From: Prevotellaceae bacterium UBA4361
GTDB taxonomy: Bacteria; Bacteroidota; Bacteroidia; Bacteroidales; Bacteroidaceae
Assembly (NCBI GenBank): GCA_002393575.1
Contig: DGSN01000018.1
Location: 1-12,420 of the forward strand
Length of the DNA: 12,420 nucleotides
Reading direction: 5' to 3'
Below the pieces are notes generated by a model. The model saw only the letters and a program-made list of their open reading frames with translations. It was not told where the DNA came from and made no database searches. The position numbers were made by a program, and so were the translations under genes. Below, piece after piece: positions 1 through 4,489 of this stretch. The first letter of the stretch is position 1. Every line of letters starts with the position of its first letter.

Positions 1-1
1 T

Positions 2-16
2 GACGCTTTCAGCGTC
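2..16. other. Short perfect hairpin at the window edge
   Basis: A 6-bp perfect stem (GACGCT at 2-7, AGCGTC at 11-16) closes a TTC loop. It is followed on the plus strand only by TTAATCAC, so it has no real U-tract. It could be part of a terminator for a gene lying left of the window. The context is cut off, so no firm role can be given. Confidence 0.35.
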
Positions 17-53
17 TTAATCACTTGATTGCGGATAATCATTCTCTAATTAT

Positions 54-71
54 AAAAATGCCAGCATTTTT
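54..71. terminator. A/T-flanked hairpin, possible bidirectional terminator
   Basis: AAAAATG (54-60) pairs with CATTTTT (65-71) around a CCAG loop. Because the stem arms are themselves A- and T-runs, a transcript from either strand ends in a run of U. It lies about 95 bp downstream of the stop codon of the minus-strand outer-membrane gene and could end that transcript. The GC content of the stem is low, so the call is moderate. Confidence 0.4.
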
Positions 72-79
72 GTTCGTGA

Positions 80-130
80 AATTCGATTAAATAATTCTTA
101 GAAAATTCGTTTAATTCGAGTAATTCGTGG
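80..130. repeat. AATTCG short repeats, partly with a 9-bp period
   Basis: AATTCG occurs at 80-85, 104-109, 113-118 and 122-127. The last three are spaced exactly 9 bp apart, and a diverged copy (AATTCT) lies at 93-98. The stretch is non-coding, between the end of the beta-barrel gene and the terminator-like hairpin. Similar AATTCG-rich strings are, from memory, common between genes in Bacteroidales. No function is claimed. Confidence 0.5.
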
Positions 131-166
131 TTGAGAATAATCCCAAGTTATTATTTTTATCGTTGC

Positions 167-802
167 TTAAAGGTCGAACTTATAGCCAATAGTCAGTGTA
201 GCAGCGTGGCTGTAGTATTTGTTGTACTCGTCGCTGACCTTGTTAACTCGGAGCAAACCAATAGCTGCACGCCAGTCGAGCGTAATGCCATTCTTGAACT
301 CGTAAGAAAGACCGTATGCAATAGCGAAATTAGTGTTCTTGCAACCACTCTTCACGTTTTTACCATCCTGCTTAGCGTTGAGCAAGAAAGCAGGCTGAAC
401 ACCAGCCTTCAGCGCAAAACCCTTTGCCACATAGAAGTTGGCAAGCACAGGAATCGTCAGATAGTCCAGATTCATGTTCCACTTCTCACCACTGTTCTTC
501 TCCTTCATGCGCCAACCCTGCTGAGCGTAGTTGATGCCAGCAGATGCAGAGAACCAGTTGCAAATGTAATACTCTGCCTCCACACCGCCGATGAAGGCAC
601 CACGCAACTCGTCGTCAATCTCCACTTTTTTACTCAAATCATCCACATAATACACCATCTTACCACCCATCGAACCAACACTCATACCAACCATTGGTTG
701 CAACGTGAAACTACCCCTTTCGTGACGAACATTCTGTGCCTTGACACTTGCTGTAGCCATGATGGTGGCTACTACCATAAGTAAAATCTTTTTCATTGTC
801 AT
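167..802 (-). CDS. PorT-like outer-membrane beta-barrel protein
   Basis: A 211-residue protein with a Sec signal peptide: a short basic start (MTMKK), a hydrophobic stretch and probable cleavage after VKA at about residue 22. The mature part alternates polar and hydrophobic residues with Gly and aromatic residues at turns, as in the small PorT/OMP_b-brl_2 barrels of Bacteroidetes, and ends in GYKFDL, a plausible last strand. The role is probably structural or accessory in the outer membrane; the substrate is unknown. The name PorT-like is a family label and does not mean this is the PorT of type IX secretion. Two starts are possible, at 802 (MTMKK) or at 796 (MKK); both leave the signal peptide intact and the choice is open. 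The gene appears to be transcribed alone, from the promoter at 863-894. Confidence 0.85.
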   Translation of the reverse strand: MTMKKILLMVVATIMATASVKAQNVRHERGSFTLQPMVGMSVGSMGGKMVYYVDDLSKKVEIDDELRGAFIGGVEAEYYICNWFSASAGINYAQQGWRMKEKNSGEKWNMNLDYLTIPVLANFYVAKGFALKAGVQPAFLLNAKQDGKNVKSGCKNTNFAIAYGLSYEFKNGITLDWRAAIGLLRVNKVSDEYNKYYSHAATLTIGYKFDL

Positions 803-862
803 TCGTGTTTTTGTTATATTGAACTAATTCCTTATTTTCTGTTTGATAAAGGTTTTGCGGTG

Positions 863-894
863 CAAAGATAGTCATTATTAGATATTTACGCAAT
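863..894 (-). promoter_or_regulatory. Bacteroidetes-type promoter of the beta-barrel gene
   Basis: Read on the minus strand, TATCTTTG (870 to 863) is an exact match to the Bacteroidetes -7 consensus TAnnTTTG. A -33-like ATTG (894 to 891) lies 20 bp upstream. Transcription would begin near 857, giving a leader of about 55 nt before the start codon at 802. Confidence 0.7.
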
Positions 895-965
895 AGATAT
901 GAATGATTTTTTCAAACATAACTGAATACGTTTCTTTAGGAGACCAATTGTCTTTCTGCCGATTT

Positions 966-977
966 TGTCAAATGACA
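966..977. other. Short dyad TGTCAAATGACA
   Basis: TGTCA and TGACA are arranged as an inverted repeat around AA, inside the gene-free stretch at 903-1040. The size fits an operator half-site pair, but it may be chance. The rest of 903-1040 is pyrimidine-rich on the plus strand and shows no coding sequence. Confidence 0.2.
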
Positions 978-1040
978 TTTCTCTCTTTTCACTTTAACTT
1001 TTCGCTTTTCGCTCTTCATTCTTTACGTTTTCCTTACGCA

Positions 1041-1100
1041 ACGAGCGTTCAAAAGAACTCAAGCGAGCGCTCGTTGTCGTTCGTTTGAACGCTCGCTTGA
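1041..1100. repeat. Cluster of nested inverted repeats
   Basis: Three overlapping dyads occupy 60 bp. CGAGCGTTCAAA (1042-1053) is the exact inverse of TTTGAACGCTCG (1084-1095). CAAGCGAGCG (1060-1069) is the exact inverse of CGCTCGCTTG (1090-1099). CGAGCGCTCG (1064-1073) is self-complementary. Because the right-hand arms overlap, only one long pairing can form at a time. The cluster is clearly more GC-rich than the surrounding DNA. It could be a protein-binding site, an end of a degraded mobile element, or a cruciform. The -33 element of the promoter at 1097-1126 lies in the right arm. Confidence 0.75.
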
Positions 1101-1126
1101 AACAAAACGAAGGCTCGTTATCTTTG
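1097..1126 (+). promoter_or_regulatory. Plus-strand promoter-like element 1
   Basis: TTG (1097-1099), a 19-bp spacer and TATCTTTG (1119-1126) fit the Bacteroidetes -33/-7 pattern. Transcription would start near 1132. No intact gene follows directly. The next feature is another promoter-like element at 1181-1208. Confidence 0.5.
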
Positions 1127-1180
1127 TCGATACCCAAAGCAGGTTTAGTTGCCTCCGTGATTATGCTGAAAACAAACACA

Positions 1181-1208
1181 TTGTTTCGAATAAAAAGTGC
1201 TACCTTTG
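1181..1208 (+). promoter_or_regulatory. Plus-strand promoter-like element 2
   Basis: TACCTTTG (1201-1208) matches TAnnTTTG, with TTG at 1181-1183 after a 17-bp spacer, slightly short. It lies 52 bp before the start codon of the DprA/SLOG-like remnant at 1261, so it was probably the promoter of that gene when intact. Confidence 0.5.
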
Positions 1209-1260
1209 CAGCATGAAGAACTGTGCTGGATGATTCCAATCAAACAAAAAGCTTGAAATA

Positions 1261-1341
1261 ATGCGGATTATAAAGACTATTGGCAATCAGGACTTGTTGC
1301 AGAGTGAGAAAACGCTCTTCCTTTGTTCGAAGAGAACTTCG
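1261..1341 (+). pseudogene. N-terminal remnant of a DprA/SLOG-like gene
   Basis: An ORF of 55 codons runs from ATG 1261 to the stop at 1426-1428. Its first 27 or so residues include KTIGNQDLLQ and KTLFLCSKRTS. These resemble the start of Bacteroidetes DprA/SLOG-like Rossmann proteins, which from memory begin with an IGN-x-xLL segment followed by a K-T-x-F-L-C-S-R-K strand and turn. After about residue 27 the resemblance ends, and direct repeat A begins at 1345, so the rest of the gene appears to have been lost or replaced. A promoter-like element precedes it at 1181-1208. The family assignment rests on a short motif recalled without a search. The alternative is a genuine small protein of 55 residues. 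Whether the fragment is translated is unknown. Confidence 0.4.
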
Positions 1342-1344
1342 ATA

Positions 1345-1412
1345 GAATTTGAAACAATCTCATTTTTTCCAAAAGTCTCTTTTGTCTCTTTAAAATATAT
1401 TTTATCTTTGCA
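1345..1412 (+). repeat. Direct repeat A (promoter-bearing)
   Basis: A 68-bp stretch that recurs imperfectly at 1538-1604. Shared blocks in order are TTGAAACAA, CTCA, TTTTTTCCAAAA, a CTCTTT segment and CTTTGCA at the end. The copies are roughly three-quarters identical by eye, with single-base gaps. Each copy ends in a Bacteroidetes -7 element. The repeat abuts the end of the DprA/SLOG-like remnant. Confidence 0.65.
1381..1410 (+). promoter_or_regulatory. Plus-strand promoter in repeat A
   Basis: TTTG (1381-1384), an 18-bp spacer and TATCTTTG (1403-1410) make the best -33/-7 match in the region. A transcript would start near 1416 and run into the hairpin at 1441-1466, antisense to the candidate small RNA. 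Confidence 0.6.
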
Positions 1413-1430
1413 GATAATACCGTGGTAGAT

Positions 1431-1466
1431 AAAAAAAACAACCCGCCAACTTTGAAAGTGGCGGGT
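1431..1466 (-). terminator. Rho-independent terminator on the minus strand
   Basis: ACCCGCCA (1441-1448) pairs with TGGCGGGT (1459-1466), and the stem can extend through CT/AG pairs in the top. On the minus strand the stem is followed by TG and then eight T residues (1438 to 1431), a canonical intrinsic terminator. On the plus strand no U-run follows, so it works in one direction. No protein gene on the minus strand leads into it, which points to a short non-coding transcript. Confidence 0.75.
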
Positions 1467-1517
1467 ATTCGGAAACTTGGTTACGTGCTTTGATAGCAGA
1501 GGCTTGACCAAGCATTA
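1431..1517 (-). ncRNA. Candidate small RNA of about 87 nt
   Basis: A minus-strand -7 element (TACCTTTG, 1531 to 1524) predicts a start near 1517, and a strong intrinsic terminator ends at about 1431. The transcript would have a 5' hairpin (GCTTG/CAAGC, 1513 to 1502), a central single-stranded part and the 3' terminator stem. A 37-codon ORF starting MLGQASAIKARN begins at about the predicted start site and runs past the terminator, so translation is possible but unlikely. The RNA sits between two direct repeats and opposite a plus-strand promoter. Its targets are unknown. I have an unverified impression that similar sequence recurs in Prevotella genomes. Confidence 0.5.
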
Positions 1518-1523
1518 CAAGAG

Positions 1524-1552
1524 CAAAGGTAAACAATGAAATTGAAACAACC
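1524..1552 (-). promoter_or_regulatory. Minus-strand promoter of the candidate small RNA
   Basis: TACCTTTG read on the minus strand (1531 to 1524) matches TAnnTTTG. The best -33-like sequence is GTTGTTT (about 1551 to 1545), 16-17 bp upstream, which is short of the usual 19-21. The upstream part lies inside direct repeat B, so the repeat may supply promoters on both strands. Confidence 0.45.
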
Positions 1553-1604
1553 TCACTTTTTTCCAAAAATATTTTTCCTCTTTGAAAATTATTGTAACTT
1601 TGCA
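1538..1604 (+). repeat. Direct repeat B (promoter-bearing)
   Basis: This is the second, 67-bp copy of the repeat at 1345-1412, in the same orientation and 125 bp downstream. It ends in TAACTTTGCA, where copy A ends in TATCTTTGCA. It provides the only promoter-like element that I can find upstream of the BspA-like gene. Confidence 0.65.
1573..1602 (+). promoter_or_regulatory. Probable promoter of the structured leader and BspA-like gene
   Basis: TAACTTTG (1595-1602) matches the -7 consensus. At the usual 18-bp spacing the -33 position reads TTTT (1573-1576), weaker than TTTG. Transcription would begin near 1608-1610. No other TAnnTTTG element on the plus strand lies between here and the start codon at 1974, so the mRNA should carry a leader of about 365 nt. 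Confidence 0.5.
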
Positions 1605-1680
1605 ACATTGATAAACTCTATGTCTCACTTTTAAAACCTGATTGATTCAAGAAACAGACAGTACAATACACTTATTTAAC

Positions 1681-1765
1681 GGAAACGCACTCGTGAGCGC
1701 AGCGTGTGGCAACGCCACAAATGCCTCACAAGAGAGAATAAACATTATTTTCACTCGGCGTTTCT
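1681..1765 (+). other. Leader domain 1 (closed by an 8-bp helix)
   Basis: G1681-C1688 pairs with G1758-T1765 (one G-T pair). Inside are the GTGAG/CTCAC helix and, within it, the TGTGGC-AAC-GCCACA hairpin. The A/T-rich segment 1730-1757 is left unpaired in this model. Confidence 0.5.
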
Positions 1766-1808
1766 GCTCATTTACATATTATAACTTGGACTTTTAGTCC
1801 TTGTTCTC

Positions 1809-1930
1809 GTTCTTGCAAATACCGCCAAATCATTTGTATCTGAGAACAAGCGACGAGGTTCACGTCCTTTGGGCGTGGATTGTTCGTGCTTTTCAAGATA
1901 CAAGGCCACTTGGCGGTAGCCTGCAAGAAC
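1809..1930 (+). other. Leader domain 2 (five collinear nested helices)
   Basis: Five complementary segment pairs of 9, 9, 8, 6 and 7 bp lie in strict nested order over 122 nt, separated by small internal loops and capped by a TTT loop at 1868-1870. The top helix may extend to 9 bp with T1859-A1879 and T1860-G1878, in which case it competes slightly with the 6-bp helix. Such order is hard to explain by chance and argues for selection at the RNA level or for a mobile-element end. Confidence 0.65.
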
Positions 1931-1968
1931 TGAAAAGCTAAAGAGCAGTTCCGCCCTTTTTATTTATT
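1927..1968 (+). terminator. Terminator-like hairpin just before the BspA-like start
   Basis: GAACTG (1927-1932) pairs with CAGTTC (1946-1951). CGCCC follows, and then TTTTTATTTATTT (1957-1969). The left arm reuses bases 1927-1930 of the outer helix of leader domain 2, so the two pairings exclude each other, as in attenuators and riboswitch expression platforms. The 5-nt gap between stem and T-run is not ideal for an intrinsic terminator. The hairpin might instead end an independent RNA. Confidence 0.35.
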
Positions 1969-1973
1969 TACAC

Positions 1974-4382
1974 ATGAAAAGATTTTATCTAAAGAGTATC
2001 CTCTTCTGCCTCCTCTCTTTGTTTTGGCAAAATTCCTATGCTTACAGCTGCAAAGTGGATGGTATTTACTACAATTTGGAGGGAGATAATGCCATAGTAA
2101 CATATAAACATGATTATGTGGGCGAAAATAGACAGGCTTATCGTGGAGCTGTCAAAATACCTTCATCGATTACATATAATGGTAAAACCTATGAAGTAAC
2201 AGAAATTGGATACAGAGCATTTCATGATTGTAGTTTTTTAACTTCAGTTACTATTCCTAACAGTGTTACAACAATCGGAGAATATGCTTTTCAGTTTTGT
2301 GGAACAACTCCTGATTATCCAGATGTTAAAGGATTGACTTCTATTGTTTTTCCCGAAAGCATTGTAACCATTGGAAATAACGCGTTTTATGGCTGTAATA
2401 GCCTTACATCAATTGTTATTCCTAAAAATGTTTCTGATATTGGAAAGCAAGCATTCGCTGGCTGTAGTAGCATGACAGAACTTAGAGTAGCGTCCGAAAA
2501 TGAAACGTATATGTCTGAAAACAATTGCTGTTTAACAAAGGATGGAGAAACCTTGGTCTTTTGTTGTAACGGTTTGACATACGTTAATGTTCCCAATAGT
2601 GTGAAAACGATTGATAACTATGCATTTTCCGATTGTGTAAAACTAAAGAATATTATTATTCCTGATGGTGTGGAAACCATTGGCGATAATGTGTTTGATA
2701 ACTGTGAAGGGTTAACTATATATATTCCAGCGAGCGTAATTAGTATTGGAGAATATGCATTCGATGGCTGTCGTGATTTTTCCATCAATCTTGGAGAGGG
2801 TATAGAAAGTATTGAATCTGAATGGTTCAATAGCCCTTATTTGATTTCAATTACCATACCAAATAGTGTGGTTTCTATCGGAGATGAGGCTTTTTTAAAT
2901 TGCAGGAGATTATCCTCTATAACAATTCCCAATAGTGTGGTTTCCATCGGAGAATCTGCATTTCATAACTGTAGGGCTCTATCCTCTATTCATATTCCTA
3001 ATAGTGTAACTTCCATCGGCGATGATGCTTTTTATGGTTGTAGTAGTATGACCTCTGTTACTATTGGTGAGAATGTTGAAAGTATAGGAGATGGAGCATT
3101 TGAAAGATGTACAGACCTATTAACTGTTATCAATGAATCAACCACTCCTCAATGTTTTTCTGATGGTTTTTCTGAAGAGAGTTACTTGAATGGCATTCTT
3201 TACGTGCCAAAAGGTACAAAGGAATTATATGCCTCGACTTCCCCTTGGGAAGATTTCAAGAATATATTTGAGATTGGTGAATCTGATGGTCTCCGCTATG
3301 CTGGCAACTACCTCATTGACGTGACTGACAAAACAATAAACACTGTTGTGTTCCCCTCCACTATTGAAACCATTGGCGAGTATGCCTTTGCTGGTTGCGA
3401 GGAATTGCCTATCGTCATTCTTCCTCCAAGCATTACAGAAATCAAGGACTATGCCTTCTCTGGTTGTAAGGGATTGGTGGAATTTGACATTCCAACTGGT
3501 GTGATAAGTATTGGCTATCGTTCGTTTGAGAACTGCACCGATTTGGAAACTGTTACCATCCCAAGTACAGTTACTAAAATTGGGGACTACTGCTTTGATG
3601 GCTGCGAGAAGTTAGGTGCTGTTAAGCTTGGAATGGAAACCCCTCTCGACATTAACGAAAATGTCTTCACAGAAGACACCTACCCTCATTGTCGCCTCTT
3701 TGTGCCATTCGGAACAACAGAAAGATACACGGAAGCAGAGCCTTGGAAGAAATTCGCACGTTTCATAGAGAGCGACTATGTGGATTATTGGGAAGGTAGG
3801 CTTTACAAATCGTTGGATGGTACGATACCTGAAGGCACAGTGCGTATTGGTAGTGGTGCATTCGCTGGCTATTCTGGTGGTGGCTCGGGAGGTTCTGGTA
3901 GTGGTTCGGGAGGTTCTGGTAGTGGAAAATGGTCTTGTAACATTCCAGAAGGCGTGACAAGTATCGGAGCGGGTGCCTTCTACGGCAGTGATTTGACGGA
4001 AGTTTCTATTCCAAGTACTGTGAAGGAAATTGAGCCATACGCTTTCTTCCTTTGTCGTTCTCTTTTCCGCATCGTTTTCAACGTGCCTGTTCCTTTCGAC
4101 ATCGACGAGAGTGTGTTTGAAGGTTTGTATGAAGGCACTATCCTCTGTGTGCCAAAAGGTTCAAAGCCACTCTATGAGGCAAAATTCCCTTGGAACAAAT
4201 TCAAATACATTGAGGAGTTTGAATCAGACGGTATAGAGAGTATTGAATTTGGGACAACGGCATACGATGCTACTGTCATTGACCGTTATAACGTGAATGG
4301 TCAGCGCATGGATGCATCACAGAAAGGTTTGAACATTCTGAAAATGAGTGACGGAACAGTGAAGAAGTTATTTGTGAAATAA
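1974..4382 (+). CDS. Secreted BspA-like leucine-rich repeat protein
   Basis: An 802-residue protein with a signal peptide (basic MKRFYLK start, hydrophobic core, cleavage after SYA at about residue 23). Most of the chain is LRR_5/BspA repeats of about 23 residues with the pattern LTSVTIPNSVTSIGxxAFxxC. They form three blocks (about 60-382, 450-550, 615-700). Each block ends in a cap with the pattern VPKGTxxxYxxxxPWxxF (about 390-434, 555-600, 700-748). A module at about 174-203 breaks the first block. The last 40 or so residues (RYNVNGQRMDASQKGLNIL to KKLFVK) resemble a type IX sorting tail, so a surface location is inferred. BspA-family proteins bind host matrix or other bacteria; the ligand here is unknown. 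A Gly-Ser linker interrupts block 3 at about 635-651. The start fits the signal peptide, and the long structured leader precedes it. Confidence 0.9.
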   Translation: MKRFYLKSILFCLLSLFWQNSYAYSCKVDGIYYNLEGDNAIVTYKHDYVGENRQAYRGAVKIPSSITYNGKTYEVTEIGYRAFHDCSFLTSVTIPNSVTTIGEYAFQFCGTTPDYPDVKGLTSIVFPESIVTIGNNAFYGCNSLTSIVIPKNVSDIGKQAFAGCSSMTELRVASENETYMSENNCCLTKDGETLVFCCNGLTYVNVPNSVKTIDNYAFSDCVKLKNIIIPDGVETIGDNVFDNCEGLTIYIPASVISIGEYAFDGCRDFSINLGEGIESIESEWFNSPYLISITIPNSVVSIGDEAFLNCRRLSSITIPNSVVSIGESAFHNCRALSSIHIPNSVTSIGDDAFYGCSSMTSVTIGENVESIGDGAFERCTDLLTVINESTTPQCFSDGFSEESYLNGILYVPKGTKELYASTSPWEDFKNIFEIGESDGLRYAGNYLIDVTDKTINTVVFPSTIETIGEYAFAGCEELPIVILPPSITEIKDYAFSGCKGLVEFDIPTGVISIGYRSFENCTDLETVTIPSTVTKIGDYCFDGCEKLGAVKLGMETPLDINENVFTEDTYPHCRLFVPFGTTERYTEAEPWKKFARFIESDYVDYWEGRLYKSLDGTIPEGTVRIGSGAFAGYSGGGSGGSGSGSGGSGSGKWSCNIPEGVTSIGAGAFYGSDLTEVSIPSTVKEIEPYAFFLCRSLFRIVFNVPVPFDIDESVFEGLYEGTILCVPKGSKPLYEAKFPWNKFKYIEEFESDGIESIEFGTTAYDATVIDRYNVNGQRMDASQKGLNILKMSDGTVKKLFVK
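2844..3119 (+). repeat. Four tandem 69-bp LRR units
   Basis: Four consecutive 69-bp units (2844-2912, 2913-2981, 2982-3050, 3051-3119) encode residues 291-382, each a 23-residue repeat. The first three keep IPNSV-[VT]-SIG, and units 1 and 2 are close even at DNA level. Recent duplication is likely, and the tract can expand or contract by recombination. Confidence 0.8.
3882..3923 (+). repeat. Two tandem 21-bp Gly-Ser repeats
   Basis: Units at 3882-3902 and 3903-3923 differ at one base and encode GSGGSGS twice (residues 637-650), extending a YSGG start into a Gly-Ser linker. The linker sits where an LRR turn and strand would be expected. It is in frame and its length could vary between strains by slippage. 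Confidence 0.85.
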
Positions 4383-4409
4383 CGAGCTGACTCCACGCAT
4401 CAAATAATG

Positions 4410-4453
4410 ATAGGCATTGATGACACCTTCTGCTGAGGTTCATCAATGCCTAT
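4410..4453. terminator. Hairpin between convergent genes
   Basis: A perfect 14-bp stem (ATAGGCATTGATGA at 4410-4423 with its inverse at 4440-4453) closes a 16-nt loop. It lies 27 bp after the BspA-like stop and 36 bp before the stop of the convergent minus-strand gene. Flanking sequence is A/T-rich on both sides but lacks a long U-run. A shared bidirectional terminator is the simplest reading. Confidence 0.7.
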
Positions 4454-4489
4454 TATTCATTTCACTGCTCTACAGAGAGCAAGAAGGGA

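Larger units (their letters stand above)
1609..1973 (+). ncRNA. Long structured RNA leader (candidate riboregulator or ncRNA)
   Basis: This stretch is non-coding but full of ordered complementary segments. Domain 1: GAAACGC (1682-1688) pairs with GCGTTTC (1758-1764) and encloses GTGAG/CTCAC (1693-1697, 1725-1729) and TGTGGC/GCCACA (1705-1710, 1714-1719). A linker hairpin is GGACT/AGTCC (1788-1792, 1796-1800). Domain 2 is a long stacked stem: GTTCTTGCA/TGCAAGAAC (1809-1817, 1922-1930), TACCGCCAA/TTGGCGGTA (1820-1828, 1910-1918), TTGTATCT/AGATACAA (1834-1841, 1896-1903), GAACAA/TTGTTC (1844-1849, 1880-1885) and CACGTCC/GGGCGTG (1861-1867, 1871-1877). A hairpin and T-rich tail follow (1927-1968). 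A tiny ORF of six codons (MPHKRE) lies at 1721-1741. It may control the BspA-like gene or be an independent RNA. I cannot match it to a named family. Confidence 0.6.

Noticed and set aside
131..784. A plus-strand ORF of 217 codons
   Set aside because: It is antisense to the beta-barrel gene, which has a signal peptide, a fitting promoter and a recognisable barrel pattern.
1345..1604. Invertible promoter (phase variation) or CRISPR array
   Set aside because: The two copies are direct, not inverted, and there are only two, diverged, with no spacer series or cas/recombinase gene in the window.
1402..1608. A minus-strand ORF of 68 codons, including the 37-codon part starting MLGQAS
   Set aside because: It runs through a canonical intrinsic terminator and across a direct repeat, so it is more likely to overlie a small RNA than to be a gene. 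Translation of the 5' part cannot be fully excluded.
1609..1973. Retron or diversity-generating element RNA
   Set aside because: No reverse transcriptase is encoded nearby. The following gene is a BspA-like adhesin without a visible variable-region arrangement.
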